From contig NZ_PQIG01000066.1 of the NCBI RefSeq assembly GCF_012349115.1, forward strand, positions 57,074-121,073: a stretch of DNA of 64,000 nucleotides. Direction: 5' to 3'. Each line of letters opens with the position of its first letter. Position 1 is the stretch's first letter. Origin of the DNA: Rhizobium ruizarguesonis (lineage in GTDB: Bacteria; Pseudomonadota; Alphaproteobacteria; Rhizobiales; Rhizobiaceae). The position numbers and the translations under genes are program-made. Below, piece after piece: positions 17,323 through 27,101 of the stretch. The notes under the pieces are model-generated. The model saw only the letters and a program-made list of their open reading frames with translations. It had not been told where the DNA came from and did not search any database.

Positions 17323-18207
17323 ATGGAAAAGCGCGTCACTTTCTCCTCAACGACGATCGGGCTGCTCTTCGCATTTCCGATGCTGTTGCTGATCTTCGTC
17401 TTCTTCTATTGGCCGAGTGCGCAGGCGCTCTATTGGGCGTTTACGCTCGAGCAGCCATGGGGCGGCGGTAATGCCTGGGTCGGTTTCGACAATTTTAAAC
17501 AGCTGCTCACCGATCCGATCTATTGGGACTCGATCACCCGCAGCATGATCTTTGGCTTCAGCTCGACGGCCATTGCCATGGGGCTGGCGCTTATCCTGGC
17601 GCTTTTGACGGATCGTGAACTGCGCGGCCACAAAGTCTACCGGTCAGTCTTCATCTGGCCTTACGCAATTGCGGCTCCCGCTCTCGGCCTCGCCTTCCGC
17701 TTCATCCTGGCGCCGGAGGCCGGCCTTCTGTCGGTCATCAACCACGTCTGGCCCGGCCTCTGGAACCCCGCACTCGACGGCAAGGATGCGATGATCGCCG
17801 TCATCGTCGCCTTCTCCTGGAAATATATCGGCTACAACTTCATCTTCTTCCTCTCGGCGCTGCAAGGCATTCCACGCTCGCTGATCGAGGCCGCCGCGAT
17901 GGATGGTTCGGGGCCGATGCGCCGGATCTGGGATATCCAGCTGCCCCTGCTGACGCCGACGCTGTTCTTCCTGCTCGTCATCAATATCACCGAGAGCTTC
18001 CAGGATTCCTTCGGTATCGTCGACGTCATGACGCAGGGCGGCCCGGCGCGCGCCACCGAACTCATGGTCTACAAGATCTATTTCGACGGCTTCAGAGGTC
18101 TCGATTATTCGGGCGCCGCAGCGCAGTCCATCATCCTGATGGTGCTCGTTGTTCTTCTCACCATCTTCCAGTTCCGCTTCATCGAGCGGCGCGTGCATTA
18201 CAAGTGA
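17323..18207 (+). CDS. ugpA: UgpA-like ABC permease
   Basis: The 294-residue inner-membrane protein has an N-terminal helix (IGLLFAFPMLLLIFVFFYWP), the WVGFDNFKQLL periplasmic motif and the EAA loop EAAAMDGSGPMRRIWDIQLPLL. It forms a channel with UgpE. It is separated from ugpB by 232 bases containing a hairpin and a repeat, but is followed closely by ugpE. Confidence 0.9.
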   Translation: MEKRVTFSSTTIGLLFAFPMLLLIFVFFYWPSAQALYWAFTLEQPWGGGNAWVGFDNFKQLLTDPIYWDSITRSMIFGFSSTAIAMGLALILALLTDRELRGHKVYRSVFIWPYAIAAPALGLAFRFILAPEAGLLSVINHVWPGLWNPALDGKDAMIAVIVAFSWKYIGYNFIFFLSALQGIPRSLIEAAAMDGSGPMRRIWDIQLPLLTPTLFFLLVINITESFQDSFGIVDVMTQGGPARATELMVYKIYFDGFRGLDYSGAAAQSIILMVLVVLLTIFQFRFIERRVHYK

Positions 18208-18217
18208 GGTCGCGAAC

Positions 18218-19132
18218 ATGATCGAACGCACGCCGATATTCAACTTCATCTGCTATACGCTTCTCGCGCTCGGCATGGTGATCGCGCTTCTGCCTTTCGC
18301 CATCGTCATCATCGCGTCGACACTCGATCTGGAGACGGTCAATCGCGTGCCGCTGCCGCTGGTTCCAGGCTCGCATTTCTGGGAAAACGCGCAGACCGCC
18401 TGGGTTCGCGCCGATCTCGGCAACAAGCTGTTCCACAGCATCATCTTCGCCGCAACCGTCGGCGCCGGCAAGGTCATGCTGTCTTCCATGGCAGCCTTCT
18501 CGATCGTCTACTTCCGCTTCCGTGGCCGGTATGTGATTTTCTGGATCATCTTCATCACGCTGATGCTGCCGCTGGAAGTCCGTATCGTGCCGACCTATTC
18601 GATTGCGGCCAATGCGCTGCAGCCTTTCCAGACGATCCTCGACGTTACCGGCATAAGCTGGCTCATTGCGCAGATCACCGGCGTCCAGATCAAGCTCGAA
18701 TGGGGTCTGCTGAATTCCTATCCCGGTCTCGTTCTGCCGCTGGTCGCAACCGCGACCGGCACCTTCCTCTACCGGCAGTTCTACCTGACGGTTCCGGACG
18801 AGCTTGCCGAGGCTTCGAAGATGGACGGATCGGGCCCGGTCCGGTTCTTCTGGGACATTCTGCTGCCGCTCTCGCGCCCAAATATGATCGCGCTCTTCAC
18901 CATCATGTTCGTCTGGGCCTGGAACCAGTATCTCTGGCCGCTGCTGATCACCACCGATCCGAATTTCGGCATCGCCGTGACGCAGCTCAAGACCCTCATC
19001 CCGTCCGAATTCGGCCTGCCCGACTGGAACGTCGCCATGGCCGGAACCCTGATCATCATGTCGCCGCCATTGATCCTCGTCATTCTGATGCAGCGCTGGT
19101 TCGTACGCGGCCTTATCTCCACCGAGAAGTGA
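18218..19132 (+). CDS. ugpE: UgpE-like ABC permease
   Basis: The 304-residue permease has six helices and the EAA loop EASKMDGSGPVRFFWDILLPL. The frame is open back into ugpA, but the ATG at 18218 begins the protein 10 bases after the ugpA stop. It is about 20 residues longer than E. coli UgpE. The central extension near ALQPFQTILDVTGISWLI probably lies in a loop. Confidence 0.9.
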   Translation: MIERTPIFNFICYTLLALGMVIALLPFAIVIIASTLDLETVNRVPLPLVPGSHFWENAQTAWVRADLGNKLFHSIIFAATVGAGKVMLSSMAAFSIVYFRFRGRYVIFWIIFITLMLPLEVRIVPTYSIAANALQPFQTILDVTGISWLIAQITGVQIKLEWGLLNSYPGLVLPLVATATGTFLYRQFYLTVPDELAEASKMDGSGPVRFFWDILLPLSRPNMIALFTIMFVWAWNQYLWPLLITTDPNFGIAVTQLKTLIPSEFGLPDWNVAMAGTLIIMSPPLILVILMQRWFVRGLISTEK

Positions 19133-19144
19133 AGGAGTACTCCC

Positions 19145-20254
19145 TTGGCACCGATCTCCATTCGTGGCGTGAAGAAAAACTACGGCAAGACCCCCGTCGT
19201 TCACGGCGTCGATCTCGACATCCAGTCGGGCGAGTTCATCGTCATCCTCGGCCCGTCCGGGTGCGGCAAGTCCACGCTGCTGCGTATGATCGCCGGCCTC
19301 GAGGAAATCACCGGCGGTGAAATCGCCATTGACGGCCGCGTCGTCAACCAGCTGGAGCCGCGCGAGCGCGGCTGTGCCATGGTGTTCCAGAACTATGCGC
19401 TTTATCCGCATATGAGTGTTGCCGAGAATATCGGCTACGCATTGAAGGTGGCCGGCGTCTCGAAGGCGGAGCGTCAGCGGCGCATCGGCGAGGTCGCCAA
19501 GGCGCTCAGCCTCGAACCCTTCCTCGACCGTCGGCCCGCCGCTCTTTCCGGCGGTCAGCGCCAGCGCGTCGCCATGGGCCGCGCGATGATCCGCGAGCCG
19601 AAGGTGTTTCTCTTCGACGAGCCGCTGTCGAACCTCGACGCCAAGCTGCGCATCGCCATGCGCGCCGAAATCCGCCGCCTGCACCGCCGCCTCGGCGCCA
19701 CGTCAATCTTCGTCACGCATGACCAGACCGAGGCGATGACGCTGGCCGACCGGCTGGTGGTGATGAATGGCGGCAGGGTGGAGCAGGTCGGCACGCCGGA
19801 AGAGGTTTATCATCATCCGGTCTCGCGTTTCGTTGCAGGCTTCGTCGGCACGCCGGCGATGAACCTGCTCGAGGGCACAATCAATGACGAGGGCGTCTTC
19901 GTCTACGATCAAAGCCGCAAAGTCGCGCTGCCGCGCGAGCGCGCCGCACCGCTGAAAGGCAAACGCGTCGTGCTCGGCATGCGCGCCGAGGCCGCCCGGC
20001 TGGTCGCCCCGGATGCTCCCGGCGCCCTCACCGCAACGGCCGATTTCATCGAAGAGCTCGGCGCAAGCCGCGTCGTCCACGCCGATTTCGATGGGCTGCC
20101 CTTTGCCGTGGCGCTGACTGAGGCCGTGAAGGTGAAGTCGGGCGATCCGATCGGCATCGCGATCGATTACGACCAGATCCACCTCTATGCCGCCGATACC
20201 GGCCGGGTCATCGAGAACCCCGCCATGAGCGGTGTCGGTGCTGTTCACGCCTAA
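19145..20254 (+). CDS. ugpC: UgpC-like ABC ATP-binding protein
   Basis: The 369-residue ATPase starts at a TTG preceded by AAGGAG. Walker [10 protein letters not shown] is at 36-44, and the Q-loop [10 protein letters not shown], signature [14 protein letters not shown] and Walker [13 protein letters not shown] are all intact. The C-terminal regulatory domain is of the MalK/UgpC type. It completes the ugpBAEC set. No ugpQ phosphodiesterase follows. Confidence 0.92.
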   Translation: MAPISIRGVKKNYGKTPVVHGVDLDIQSGEFIVILGPSGCGKSTLLRMIAGLEEITGGEIAIDGRVVNQLEPRERGCAMVFQNYALYPHMSVAENIGYALKVAGVSKAERQRRIGEVAKALSLEPFLDRRPAALSGGQRQRVAMGRAMIREPKVFLFDEPLSNLDAKLRIAMRAEIRRLHRRLGATSIFVTHDQTEAMTLADRLVVMNGGRVEQVGTPEEVYHHPVSRFVAGFVGTPAMNLLEGTINDEGVFVYDQSRKVALPRERAAPLKGKRVVLGMRAEAARLVAPDAPGALTATADFIEELGASRVVHADFDGLPFAVALTEAVKVKSGDPIGIAIDYDQIHLYAADTGRVIENPAMSGVGAVHA

Positions 20255-20267
20255 AGCGGTCTGCGAT

Positions 20268-20284
20268 GATCCTTTGCGAGGATC
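20268..20284. terminator. Hairpin between convergent ugpC and cupin genes
   Basis: GATCCT and AGGATC form a 6-base stem with a TTGCG loop, 14 bases after the ugpC stop. No clear T-run follows. It is placed where a bidirectional terminator would be expected. Confidence 0.4.
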
Positions 20285-20340
20285 TTGGCAGAGCGTTCGG
20301 CGGCTGAGGATGTCAGCCGCTTGCTCGATCGTGAATTGCT

Positions 20341-20814
20341 CTATCGGTGGATCGGGTCGATCCACGCAACGTCTTCCGGCTTTTCGACCGGCTCGATGTC
20401 GAGGTTGACGACGACCGGTTCCTGGCCTGAGCGGACGAGAACGCACTCCAGCGTCTCGTCGCGGCTGGCGTTGATCTCTTGATGCGGCACATAGGGCGGA
20501 ACGTAGATGAAGTCGCCGGGGCCGGCCTCGGCGGTATATTCCAGATGCTCGCCCCAGCGCATGCGGGCCTTGCCCTTGACCACGTAGATGATGCTTTCGA
20601 GATCGCCGTGGTGATGGGCGCCAGTCTTGGCATTGGCATGGATCGTGACCGTGCCGGCCCAGATCTTCTCGGCCCCGGCGCGCGCATTGTTGATCGCGGT
20701 CGCGCGGTTCATGCCCGGCGTCTGCGTGGTGTTCGGATCGAGCGAATTGCCGGGAATGACCTTGACGCCATGTTCCCGCCAGTCGACATGATGATGCTCG
20801 TGATCGTCGCTCAT
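20341..20814 (-). CDS. Cupin-domain protein
   Basis: The 157-residue small cytoplasmic protein has one conserved cupin barrel. The metal-binding motif G-x-H-H-H-G-x(3)-S with downstream Glu lies around residues 66-73, and the second motif PGDFIYVPPYVPHQ around 98-111, so the His/Glu metal ligands are present. A histidine-rich N-terminus (HEHHHVDW) may also bind metal. The function is not predictable; related proteins are dioxygenases, isomerases or sensors. It is divergent from the CMD-like gene. Confidence 0.8.
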   Translation of the reverse strand: MSDDHEHHHVDWREHGVKVIPGNSLDPNTTQTPGMNRATAINNARAGAEKIWAGTVTIHANAKTGAHHHGDLESIIYVVKGKARMRWGEHLEYTAEAGPGDFIYVPPYVPHQEINASRDETLECVLVRSGQEPVVVNLDIEPVEKPEDVAWIDPIHR

Positions 20815-20928
20815 GCCTTGCCTCCAGCTTCGATTTTATCAGTCTAGGCTCGAGCTGGGCGGTGGCCAAGTGGATTTGCGGCTGTGCTGCCGCACATAGC
20901 TTCTGTGCACAAGGAAAGGACGGACCCG

Positions 20929-21471
20929 ATGAGCCACCTCCCGCAGATCGATTACGATACCGCTTCGGAAGAGGTTTGTGCGGCGCATGACGAGGAAGTC
21001 AGGCTGCGCGGGCGGATGACCAACATGAAGCGCACACTGCTGCATTCGCCAGCCGCCCATCGCATCTATGCCGAATGGTTCACGCTGCGGGCCGAGCTTG
21101 ATCCTGCTGTCAGCGACCGGGCGATCTGGATCTTCTCGCATGCGATCTCGAAGGCGGCGAAATCGAAGATCGCCATCACCTTCTTTCGCCGGGCGCTGAT
21201 CAACAAGGGTTTCAATCCCGATGCGCTGAAGTTTTCAGACGAGGAAGCGCTGCTCGACACCTTCGGCAGGGCGATCGTCGCGGATTCCAACGCCGTTCCC
21301 GCCAAACTCTGGGCAGAGCTGAAAGAGCGCTACGAGACCAAGGTGCTCGTCGATCTCGTCGCCTTCGCCGGCATCATGCTGGCGACCGCCGTCTTCAACA
21401 ATGTCGTCGAGGTCGATTTCGATCCCGAGCTTGAAGCCTTTGCCGAAGGCGCCAGTTCATCCGCATCCTGA
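20929..21471 (+). CDS. Carboxymuconolactone-decarboxylase-like (AhpD-fold) protein
   Basis: The 180-residue helical protein starts at an ATG preceded by AAGGAAAGGA. The LDPAVSDRAIWIFSHAISKAAKSKIAITFFRRALINKGF block and the following FSDEEALLDTFGRAIV region resemble the two helical halves of CMD/AhpD proteins. The catalytic CxxC of AhpD is absent; the only cysteine is near the N-terminus. The protein therefore probably is not a peroxidase reductant. Its function is unknown, and family assignment is by eye. Confidence 0.6.
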   Translation: MSHLPQIDYDTASEEVCAAHDEEVRLRGRMTNMKRTLLHSPAAHRIYAEWFTLRAELDPAVSDRAIWIFSHAISKAAKSKIAITFFRRALINKGFNPDALKFSDEEALLDTFGRAIVADSNAVPAKLWAELKERYETKVLVDLVAFAGIMLATAVFNNVVEVDFDPELEAFAEGASSSAS

Positions 21472-21475
21472 AGTT

Positions 21476-23578
21476 TCAGCTATCAAGCGGCAGGATCAGC
21501 ACATCGCGCGGCGGCACCTCGATGCCACTATTGCCGATATGGTCCATCGGCCAGACTGCCTGGCTTTGCGCAAGCGTTCCCCGGGCGAGCGTCACCTCGG
21601 TCTTCTGCGCCGCCCTTGTCGGATTGACGAGCCAGAGGAAGCTGCCCTTTTCTCCCTCGTGGATACGGGCGAAGAGTGCAGCATTCGACAGCGTCACGTG
21701 GCGCTTCTTCCCGCTCCATCTCAATAGCTCGGCGAAGAAAGCGCCGTTCGCCTTCCCCTGCGTGCGGTAATAGGCCACGGAAGGATTGGTGCCGATCAGC
21801 AGCGTGCGGCCCTTGCCATAGGCATTTTCGACGACGGCAAGACGGCCGTCGGTGAAGTGGCCGCGTCCCGTTCCGCCGGTCAGCCGATAAGACTGCAGGA
21901 AGCCGCCACCGTCGACCGCCGCGCCGTCGAGATCGAAATGGATGCGGTCGCCGATATCGGGCATGAATTCGACGTCCTCCTCGCGCGCGCCGAAGACCTC
22001 GTCGAGGCCCATGTTCGGCTGCACGGTGCCGACATGGCCGCGATCGCCGAAATAGCCGGGGCATGCCTCGGCAATCAGCGTGCCGCCGTTTTCGACCCAG
22101 GCTTTCAGGCTCCTTGCCTGCTCCGATGTGAACATGATCGGATAGGGGAAATAGAGGAAATCATAGGCTGCGATATCGTCGATATGCACCCAGTCCGGCT
22201 GCACGCCATTTTCGAGAAAGGCGCGATAGGCCCCCCACATGGCTTCGGGATAGGGCTTTTCCTTGCGGTCGTGGTTCAGGAGGTGGTCAAATTCCTGCGT
22301 TTCGCGAACGACGAGGATGCCGACCTCGCCGCGCACGGGCTTTGCTTCCCAGAGGGGGCCTTGCGCCTTGTCATTTGCCCATTTCGCCATGGCGCTTGCC
22401 ATATCGGAGCGCGGCGTGCGCGAGCCGTCCATGCCGTAGGAGCCGAAAGCGCCGAAGAGCGGACCGTCGAGCAGCGGGCGCCAGCGCAGATTGATCACGC
22501 CGCGGGCGCCGCCGGCAAGTGAGGTCATGCTCCAGAGGCGGATATCCTCGGGCTCGACGACGCGGCCATCCTCCTTGTCGCGGCCGATCACCTGCGGCTG
22601 CAGCCAGAGCGGGCCGCCCTGGCGTTCGGCATGCCAGAACGGCTTGCCGCGGGCGGCGGCGCGGTTGATGTCGACGCCGTACCAGTTCCTCCAGGCTTCC
22701 GACCCCTTGCGGGCCTGGATCCAGGTGAAGCCGTAGACCTCGACCTTGGAGGCGGCGAGCCAGTCGTCGCAGCCGTTGGCCGCCATGTTGGGAATTGCGC
22801 CCGATATGCCGTGGGCGGCGATCACATTCTTGCTGTCGACGGCGCGGATCGTGTCGATGCGCCACTGCATCTGGTCGTAGAAATTGTCGCGCTTGAACTG
22901 CAGCCAGTCGATGCATTCGGGATAGGGCGCCATGTGCACCGGCGGCTCGATATCGTCCCATTCGGCATAACTGTAGCGGTACCAGGCTTTCGCCAGGACC
23001 TTCAGGCTGCCGTATTTCTTTTCCAGCCATTTGCGAAAGGCTGATTTGGCATAGGGGCTGTAATCGACATCGGCGGAATAGTTGCACTCGTTCCAGACGT
23101 CGTAGCCATAGATCGCCGGATGATCCTTATAGCGGGTGGCGAGCGCGGTCAGGAACTTGCCGGCGGCTTCCTTCACTTCGGGGCAGTTCAGCGTCAAGGC
23201 GCCGGCGCCGCCACCATTGTTGGAGAAGCCGCCGGTCGCCGACGAGACGCCCATATAGGAACCGAGTTTCGTGCCGTCGGCATTGACCTGCAACGCATAA
23301 GCGTATTTGCGCACCGCCCAGTCGGGCACGGCATGGATCAGCTCGGCGATAATGGTCTTGATGCCGTTTGCGGCGGCAAGGTCCATCTGACGATCATATT
23401 CCTCCCATTCATAGACGCCGGGAGCAGTTTCGATCGCGCTCCACATAAACCAGTGGCGGAAGATGTTGAGGCCGTCCTGCCCAGCGGTGGCGTAGTCGCG
23501 TTCCCAATCCTCGCGGGGCGGATTCGACTTGCGGAAATAGACGGCGCCGTAGGGCAACTGGATATCTTTGTTGAGCAT
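21476..23578 (-). CDS. GH42-type beta-galactosidase
   Basis: The 700-residue enzyme has an N-terminal TIM barrel with the acid/base Glu in D-V-W-N-E-C-N (E164) and a candidate nucleophile in WHAERQGG (E318). A trimerisation-like domain (from about 410) and a small C-terminal beta domain follow. No signal peptide is present, so it acts in the cytoplasm on imported oligosaccharides. AAGGATAGGAAA precedes the ATG. It is the last gene of the eight-gene operon read leftward from 33514. Activity on beta-galactosides is the family expectation; arabinosides are also possible. Confidence 0.87.
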   Translation of the reverse strand: MLNKDIQLPYGAVYFRKSNPPREDWERDYATAGQDGLNIFRHWFMWSAIETAPGVYEWEEYDRQMDLAAANGIKTIIAELIHAVPDWAVRKYAYALQVNADGTKLGSYMGVSSATGGFSNNGGGAGALTLNCPEVKEAAGKFLTALATRYKDHPAIYGYDVWNECNYSADVDYSPYAKSAFRKWLEKKYGSLKVLAKAWYRYSYAEWDDIEPPVHMAPYPECIDWLQFKRDNFYDQMQWRIDTIRAVDSKNVIAAHGISGAIPNMAANGCDDWLAASKVEVYGFTWIQARKGSEAWRNWYGVDINRAAARGKPFWHAERQGGPLWLQPQVIGRDKEDGRVVEPEDIRLWSMTSLAGGARGVINLRWRPLLDGPLFGAFGSYGMDGSRTPRSDMASAMAKWANDKAQGPLWEAKPVRGEVGILVVRETQEFDHLLNHDRKEKPYPEAMWGAYRAFLENGVQPDWVHIDDIAAYDFLYFPYPIMFTSEQARSLKAWVENGGTLIAEACPGYFGDRGHVGTVQPNMGLDEVFGAREEDVEFMPDIGDRIHFDLDGAAVDGGGFLQSYRLTGGTGRGHFTDGRLAVVENAYGKGRTLLIGTNPSVAYYRTQGKANGAFFAELLRWSGKKRHVTLSNAALFARIHEGEKGSFLWLVNPTRAAQKTEVTLARGTLAQSQAVWPMDHIGNSGIEVPPRDVLILPLDS

Positions 23579-23686
23579 TTTCCTATCCTTTTCTATCGAT
23601 GCCCGGACATGGCTTCGCCGTCCGGAAAGAAGGCTCCGGCAGTCGGCAATCGAAGATGTCGTCCGGTTATTCTAAAAAGCGTTGAT

Positions 23687-24562
23687 CTAGCGCGGTCCTC
23701 CGGCGAGGAGTTCCAGGGTGCGGATGAGGGCGGAATGGTCGCGTTCGCCGTCGCCATTGGCGATCGCCGCATTCATCAGCTGTTGCGTGGCGGCCGTGTT
23801 CGGCAGCGACAGATCGAGTGCGCGGGCGGCATCGACGGCAAGCGTCATGTCCTTGCGGTGCAGGCGGATGCGGAAGCCGGGCTCGAAGGTCTGCTTGACC
23901 ATGCGCTCGCCATGCACTTCGAGAATGCGCGAAGCGGCAAAGCCGCCCATCAGTGCAGAGCGCACCTTGGCCGGATCGGCGCCGGCACGCTTGGCAAACA
24001 GCAGCGCTTCGGCAACCGCCTCGATCGTCAGACCGACGATGATCTGGTTGGCGACCTTGGCCGTCTGGCCGTCGCCGCTACCGCCGACATGGGTGATGCT
24101 CTTGCCCAAATTTTCGAAAAGCGGCTTGGCGCGCTCGAATACCTGCTCCTTGCCGCCAACCATGATCGTCAGCGATGCGGCCTTGGCGCCGAGCTCACCG
24201 CCGGAAACCGGGGCATCGAGATAGTCGCAGCCGAGCGCCTCGATGCGTTTGGCGAAAGTCTTGGTGGCGACCGGCGAGATCGAGCTCATGTCGATAACCA
24301 GCTTGCCCTGGGAGAGGCCGGAGGCGACGCCGTCTTCGCCGAACAGCACCGCCTCGACATCTGATGTATCCGGCAGCATCAGGATGACGATGTCGGAGGC
24401 GCGCGCCACCGCCCTGGCGCTGGCGGCGGCTTTGCCGCCCTTGTCGACAAGATGTTGCGAAGCCTCCTTCACCCGGCTCAGGTGCAGCGTGTGGCCGGCG
24501 TCGATCAGGTGTTCCGCCATCGGGCGGCCCATGACGCCCAGTCCGATAAATCCGATGTTCAT
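23687..24562 (-). CDS. glxR: GlxR-like 2-hydroxy-3-oxopropionate reductase / HIBADH family
   Basis: The 291-residue beta-hydroxyacid dehydrogenase has the NAD(P)-binding GFIGLGVMGRPMA at 3-15, the substrate motif DAPVSGGELGA, and the catalytic Lys region GQTAKVANQ. It overlaps the hyi gene by ATGA. The pair normally converts hydroxypyruvate/tartronate semialdehyde to glycerate, but glyoxylate carboligase is missing here. A threonate- or erythronate-type substrate (LtnD-like) is an alternative. Confidence 0.85.
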   Translation of the reverse strand: MNIGFIGLGVMGRPMAEHLIDAGHTLHLSRVKEASQHLVDKGGKAAASARAVARASDIVILMLPDTSDVEAVLFGEDGVASGLSQGKLVIDMSSISPVATKTFAKRIEALGCDYLDAPVSGGELGAKAASLTIMVGGKEQVFERAKPLFENLGKSITHVGGSGDGQTAKVANQIIVGLTIEAVAEALLFAKRAGADPAKVRSALMGGFAASRILEVHGERMVKQTFEPGFRIRLHRKDMTLAVDAARALDLSLPNTAATQQLMNAAIANGDGERDHSALIRTLELLAGGPR

Positions 24563-25353
24563 GCTGTCCTCGCTGACTTCAGATAGGGTTTCATCCAGCC
24601 GAGGCCTTCGCTGGTGCCGGATTTCGGCTTGTACTCGCAGCCCACCCAGCCGTTGTAACCGAGGCGGTCGAGCTCGGAGAGGATGAAGTGGTAGTTGATC
24701 TCGCCGGTGCCGGGTTCGTTGCGGCCGGGATTGTCGGCGATCTGCACATGGGCGATCTTCTCCTTCAGCCTTGTGAAGGTGGGGATCAGGTCACCCTGCA
24801 TGATCTGCATGTGGTAGAAATCATACTGGATGTAGAGATTGTCCGAGCCGACCCGGTCGAGAATGCGTTCGGCATCAGCGGTGGTCGACAGGAAGAAGCC
24901 GGGAATATCGCGCAGGTTGATCGGCTCGACCAGCAGCCTGACGCCGACGTCGGCACAACGCTTTGCTGCATATTTCAGATTATCGACCAGCACCGTTTCC
25001 AGCGTTTGAAGGTCCGCACCCTTCGGCACCAGCCCGGAGATGACATTCACCTGCCGGCAATCGAGCGCTGCGGCATAATCGAGCGCCTGCGCGATCCCGT
25101 TGCGGAACTCCTCTACTCGCTCCGGCAGGCAGGCGATGCCGCGCTCGCCGCCGGCCCAGTCGCCTGATGGCACGTTGAAGAGCGCCTGTTTCAGGCCGCT
25201 CGCCTTCAGCGCCTCGGCGACCTTCTCCTTGGGTTCGGCATAGGGGCCGAGATATTCGAGGGCGCCGAAGCCGTCCTTTGCGGCTGCCGTGAAACGGTCG
25301 AGAAAGGGCAGGTCCTGGTAGAGGAAGGAAAGGTTGGCGGAAAATTTCGGCAC
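24559..25353 (-). CDS. hyi: Hydroxypyruvate isomerase family protein (Hyi/OtnI-like)
   Basis: The 264-residue TIM-barrel enzyme starts at GTG 25353 with AAGGA 7 bases upstream. The longer open frame overlaps the ATPase gene and is rejected. Characteristic segments are NVISGLVPKG, LLVEPINLRDIPGFFLST, YIQYDFYHMQIMQGDL and the metal-site end HVQIADNPGRNEPGTGEIN. The fold is that of xylose-isomerase-like enzymes acting on hydroxypyruvate or 2-oxo-tetronates. It is embedded between the transporter ATPase and glxR in the glycoside operon. Confidence 0.87.
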   Translation of the reverse strand: MPKFSANLSFLYQDLPFLDRFTAAAKDGFGALEYLGPYAEPKEKVAEALKASGLKQALFNVPSGDWAGGERGIACLPERVEEFRNGIAQALDYAAALDCRQVNVISGLVPKGADLQTLETVLVDNLKYAAKRCADVGVRLLVEPINLRDIPGFFLSTTADAERILDRVGSDNLYIQYDFYHMQIMQGDLIPTFTRLKEKIAHVQIADNPGRNEPGTGEINYHFILSELDRLGYNGWVGCEYKPKSGTSEGLGWMKPYLKSARTA

Positions 25354-25363
25354 GGGATCGTCC

Positions 25364-27091
25364 TTAAATATTGGCAGGCGCGACGAAACGATGCCGGTGC
25401 AGCATGCGCTTGTCGCGAGGGTCGGGATTGGGCACGGCGGAGATGAGGCTCTTCGTATAGGCCTCTTCGGGAGCGGTGCAGATCTGTTCGGCCTCGCCAA
25501 GTTCGACGATTTTGCCGCGATGCATGACGGCGACGCGATCGCAGAAATAACGCACGACCGAAATATCGTGCGAAATGAAGATGAAGCTCAGGTTCAGCCG
25601 CTGACGGATATCGAGCAGCAGGTCGAGGATCTGGCTGCGGATCGAGACATCGAGTGCCGACGTCGCCTCATCGGCGATGATGATGCGCGGATCGAGCGCA
25701 AGGGCGCGGGCGATGCCGATGCGCTGGCGCTGCCCGCCGGAGAAGGCATGGGGATAACGCTCCATAGCTATCGGGTCGAGGCCGACCAGACGCATCAGTT
25801 CAGCGACGCGGTCCTCCAGCGCCTTGCCCTTGGCCAGCCCGTTGACAACAAGCGGATCGCCGATCACTTCCTTGACGGTCATGCGCGGATTGAGCGAGGC
25901 GAAAGGGTCCTGGAAGACCAGGCGGACCTCGCGGTGGAAGGTGCGGAGTTCGCGCTTGGTGAGTTTCGTGACGTCGATCTCGCTACCGTCCTTGCCGCGA
26001 TAGCTGATGCTGCCCGATGTCGGCTCGACGGTGCGCAGGATGAGCCGGCCGAGCGTCGTCTTGCCGGAGCCGCTTTCGCCGACGATACCGAGGTTTTCGC
26101 CGGGATAAAGATCGAAGCTGGCGTCGTCGACGGCGCGCAGCGTGTTTGATTTGCCGTGCCAGCCGTAGATCTTGCCGAGATTGCGGACGGACAGGATCGG
26201 CTGCGGCGCCTCCGGCGAGAGCGCCACGGCGGGCAGCCGGCCTTCGACATGGTGGGTGAGCTTGATCGTCGAGGCCAGCAACTGCCGGGTATAGGGATGC
26301 TCGGCGGCATGGTAGATCGCATCCACTGGGCCGCGTTCGACGATGCGGCCGAAGCGCATGACGGCGACGTCATCTGCCACTTCGGCGACGATCCCCATGT
26401 CATGGGTGATGAGCAGCATGGCCATGCCGCGTTCGACCTGCAATCGCTTGATCAGGTCAAGGATTTCGGCCTGGGTGGTGACGTCGAGCGCCGTCGTCGG
26501 TTCGTCGGCGATGAGAATGTCGGGATTGCCGGCAAGCGCCATGGCGATCATGGCGCGCTGGCGCATGCCGCCGGAGAACTCGAAGGTGTAGCGGTCGGCC
26601 ATCTTGTCCGGATTCGGAATTTCGACCTGGCGCAGCAGTTCGATGGTCCTTTCGCGGGCGGCACGCTGATCGAGATTGCTGTGCAGGCGCACGGCCTCGA
26701 TGATCTGCGAGCCAATGGTATGGACCGGTGACAGCGAGCTCATCGGCTCCTGGAAGATCAGGCCGATACGACGGCCGCGGATGGCGCGCATCGCCCGGTC
26801 GGACGGTTTCAGCGCGGCGATATCGGTGATGCCGTTACTCCCGGTGACCCCGTCGCCGTTGCTGAGCAGGATGCGGCCGGAAACGATGCTGCCGGGGCTG
26901 TCGACGATCTGCAGGAGCGAGCGGGCGGTGACGCTCTTACCGGAGCCGCTTTCGCCGACGAGGCAGAGTGTCTCACCGCGCTTCAGCTCGAAGCTGACAT
27001 TTTCGACGGCGTGCAGGATGTGGGTGCGCAGCCTGAAATCGATCGAGAGGTTTTCGACGGAGAGAACGACGTCTTCTGAAAGATCGGTCAT
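25364..27091 (-). CDS. Fused double-ATPase of a peptide-class (Opp/Yej-type) ABC transporter
   Basis: The 575-residue protein joins two complete ATP-binding domains. The first has [14 protein letters not shown] and signature FSGGMRQR. The second has [14 protein letters not shown] and [15 protein letters not shown], with Walker [12 protein letters not shown]. This matches the OppD-OppF fusion seen in YejF and GsiA. The ATG at 27091 has GAGGAAA and lies 10 bases after the permease stop. It energises uptake by the adjacent permeases. In this operon the cargo is probably a glycoside rather than a peptide. Confidence 0.92.
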   Translation of the reverse strand: MTDLSEDVVLSVENLSIDFRLRTHILHAVENVSFELKRGETLCLVGESGSGKSVTARSLLQIVDSPGSIVSGRILLSNGDGVTGSNGITDIAALKPSDRAMRAIRGRRIGLIFQEPMSSLSPVHTIGSQIIEAVRLHSNLDQRAARERTIELLRQVEIPNPDKMADRYTFEFSGGMRQRAMIAMALAGNPDILIADEPTTALDVTTQAEILDLIKRLQVERGMAMLLITHDMGIVAEVADDVAVMRFGRIVERGPVDAIYHAAEHPYTRQLLASTIKLTHHVEGRLPAVALSPEAPQPILSVRNLGKIYGWHGKSNTLRAVDDASFDLYPGENLGIVGESGSGKTTLGRLILRTVEPTSGSISYRGKDGSEIDVTKLTKRELRTFHREVRLVFQDPFASLNPRMTVKEVIGDPLVVNGLAKGKALEDRVAELMRLVGLDPIAMERYPHAFSGGQRQRIGIARALALDPRIIIADEATSALDVSIRSQILDLLLDIRQRLNLSFIFISHDISVVRYFCDRVAVMHRGKIVELGEAEQICTAPEEAYTKSLISAVPNPDPRDKRMLHRHRFVAPANI

Positions 27092-27101
27092 GGTTTCCTC
27101 C

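Noticed and set aside
18179..19684. 501-codon minus-strand frame across ugpE and ugpC
   Set aside because: Opposes two clear ABC genes; its translation is charged and repetitive with no family motif.
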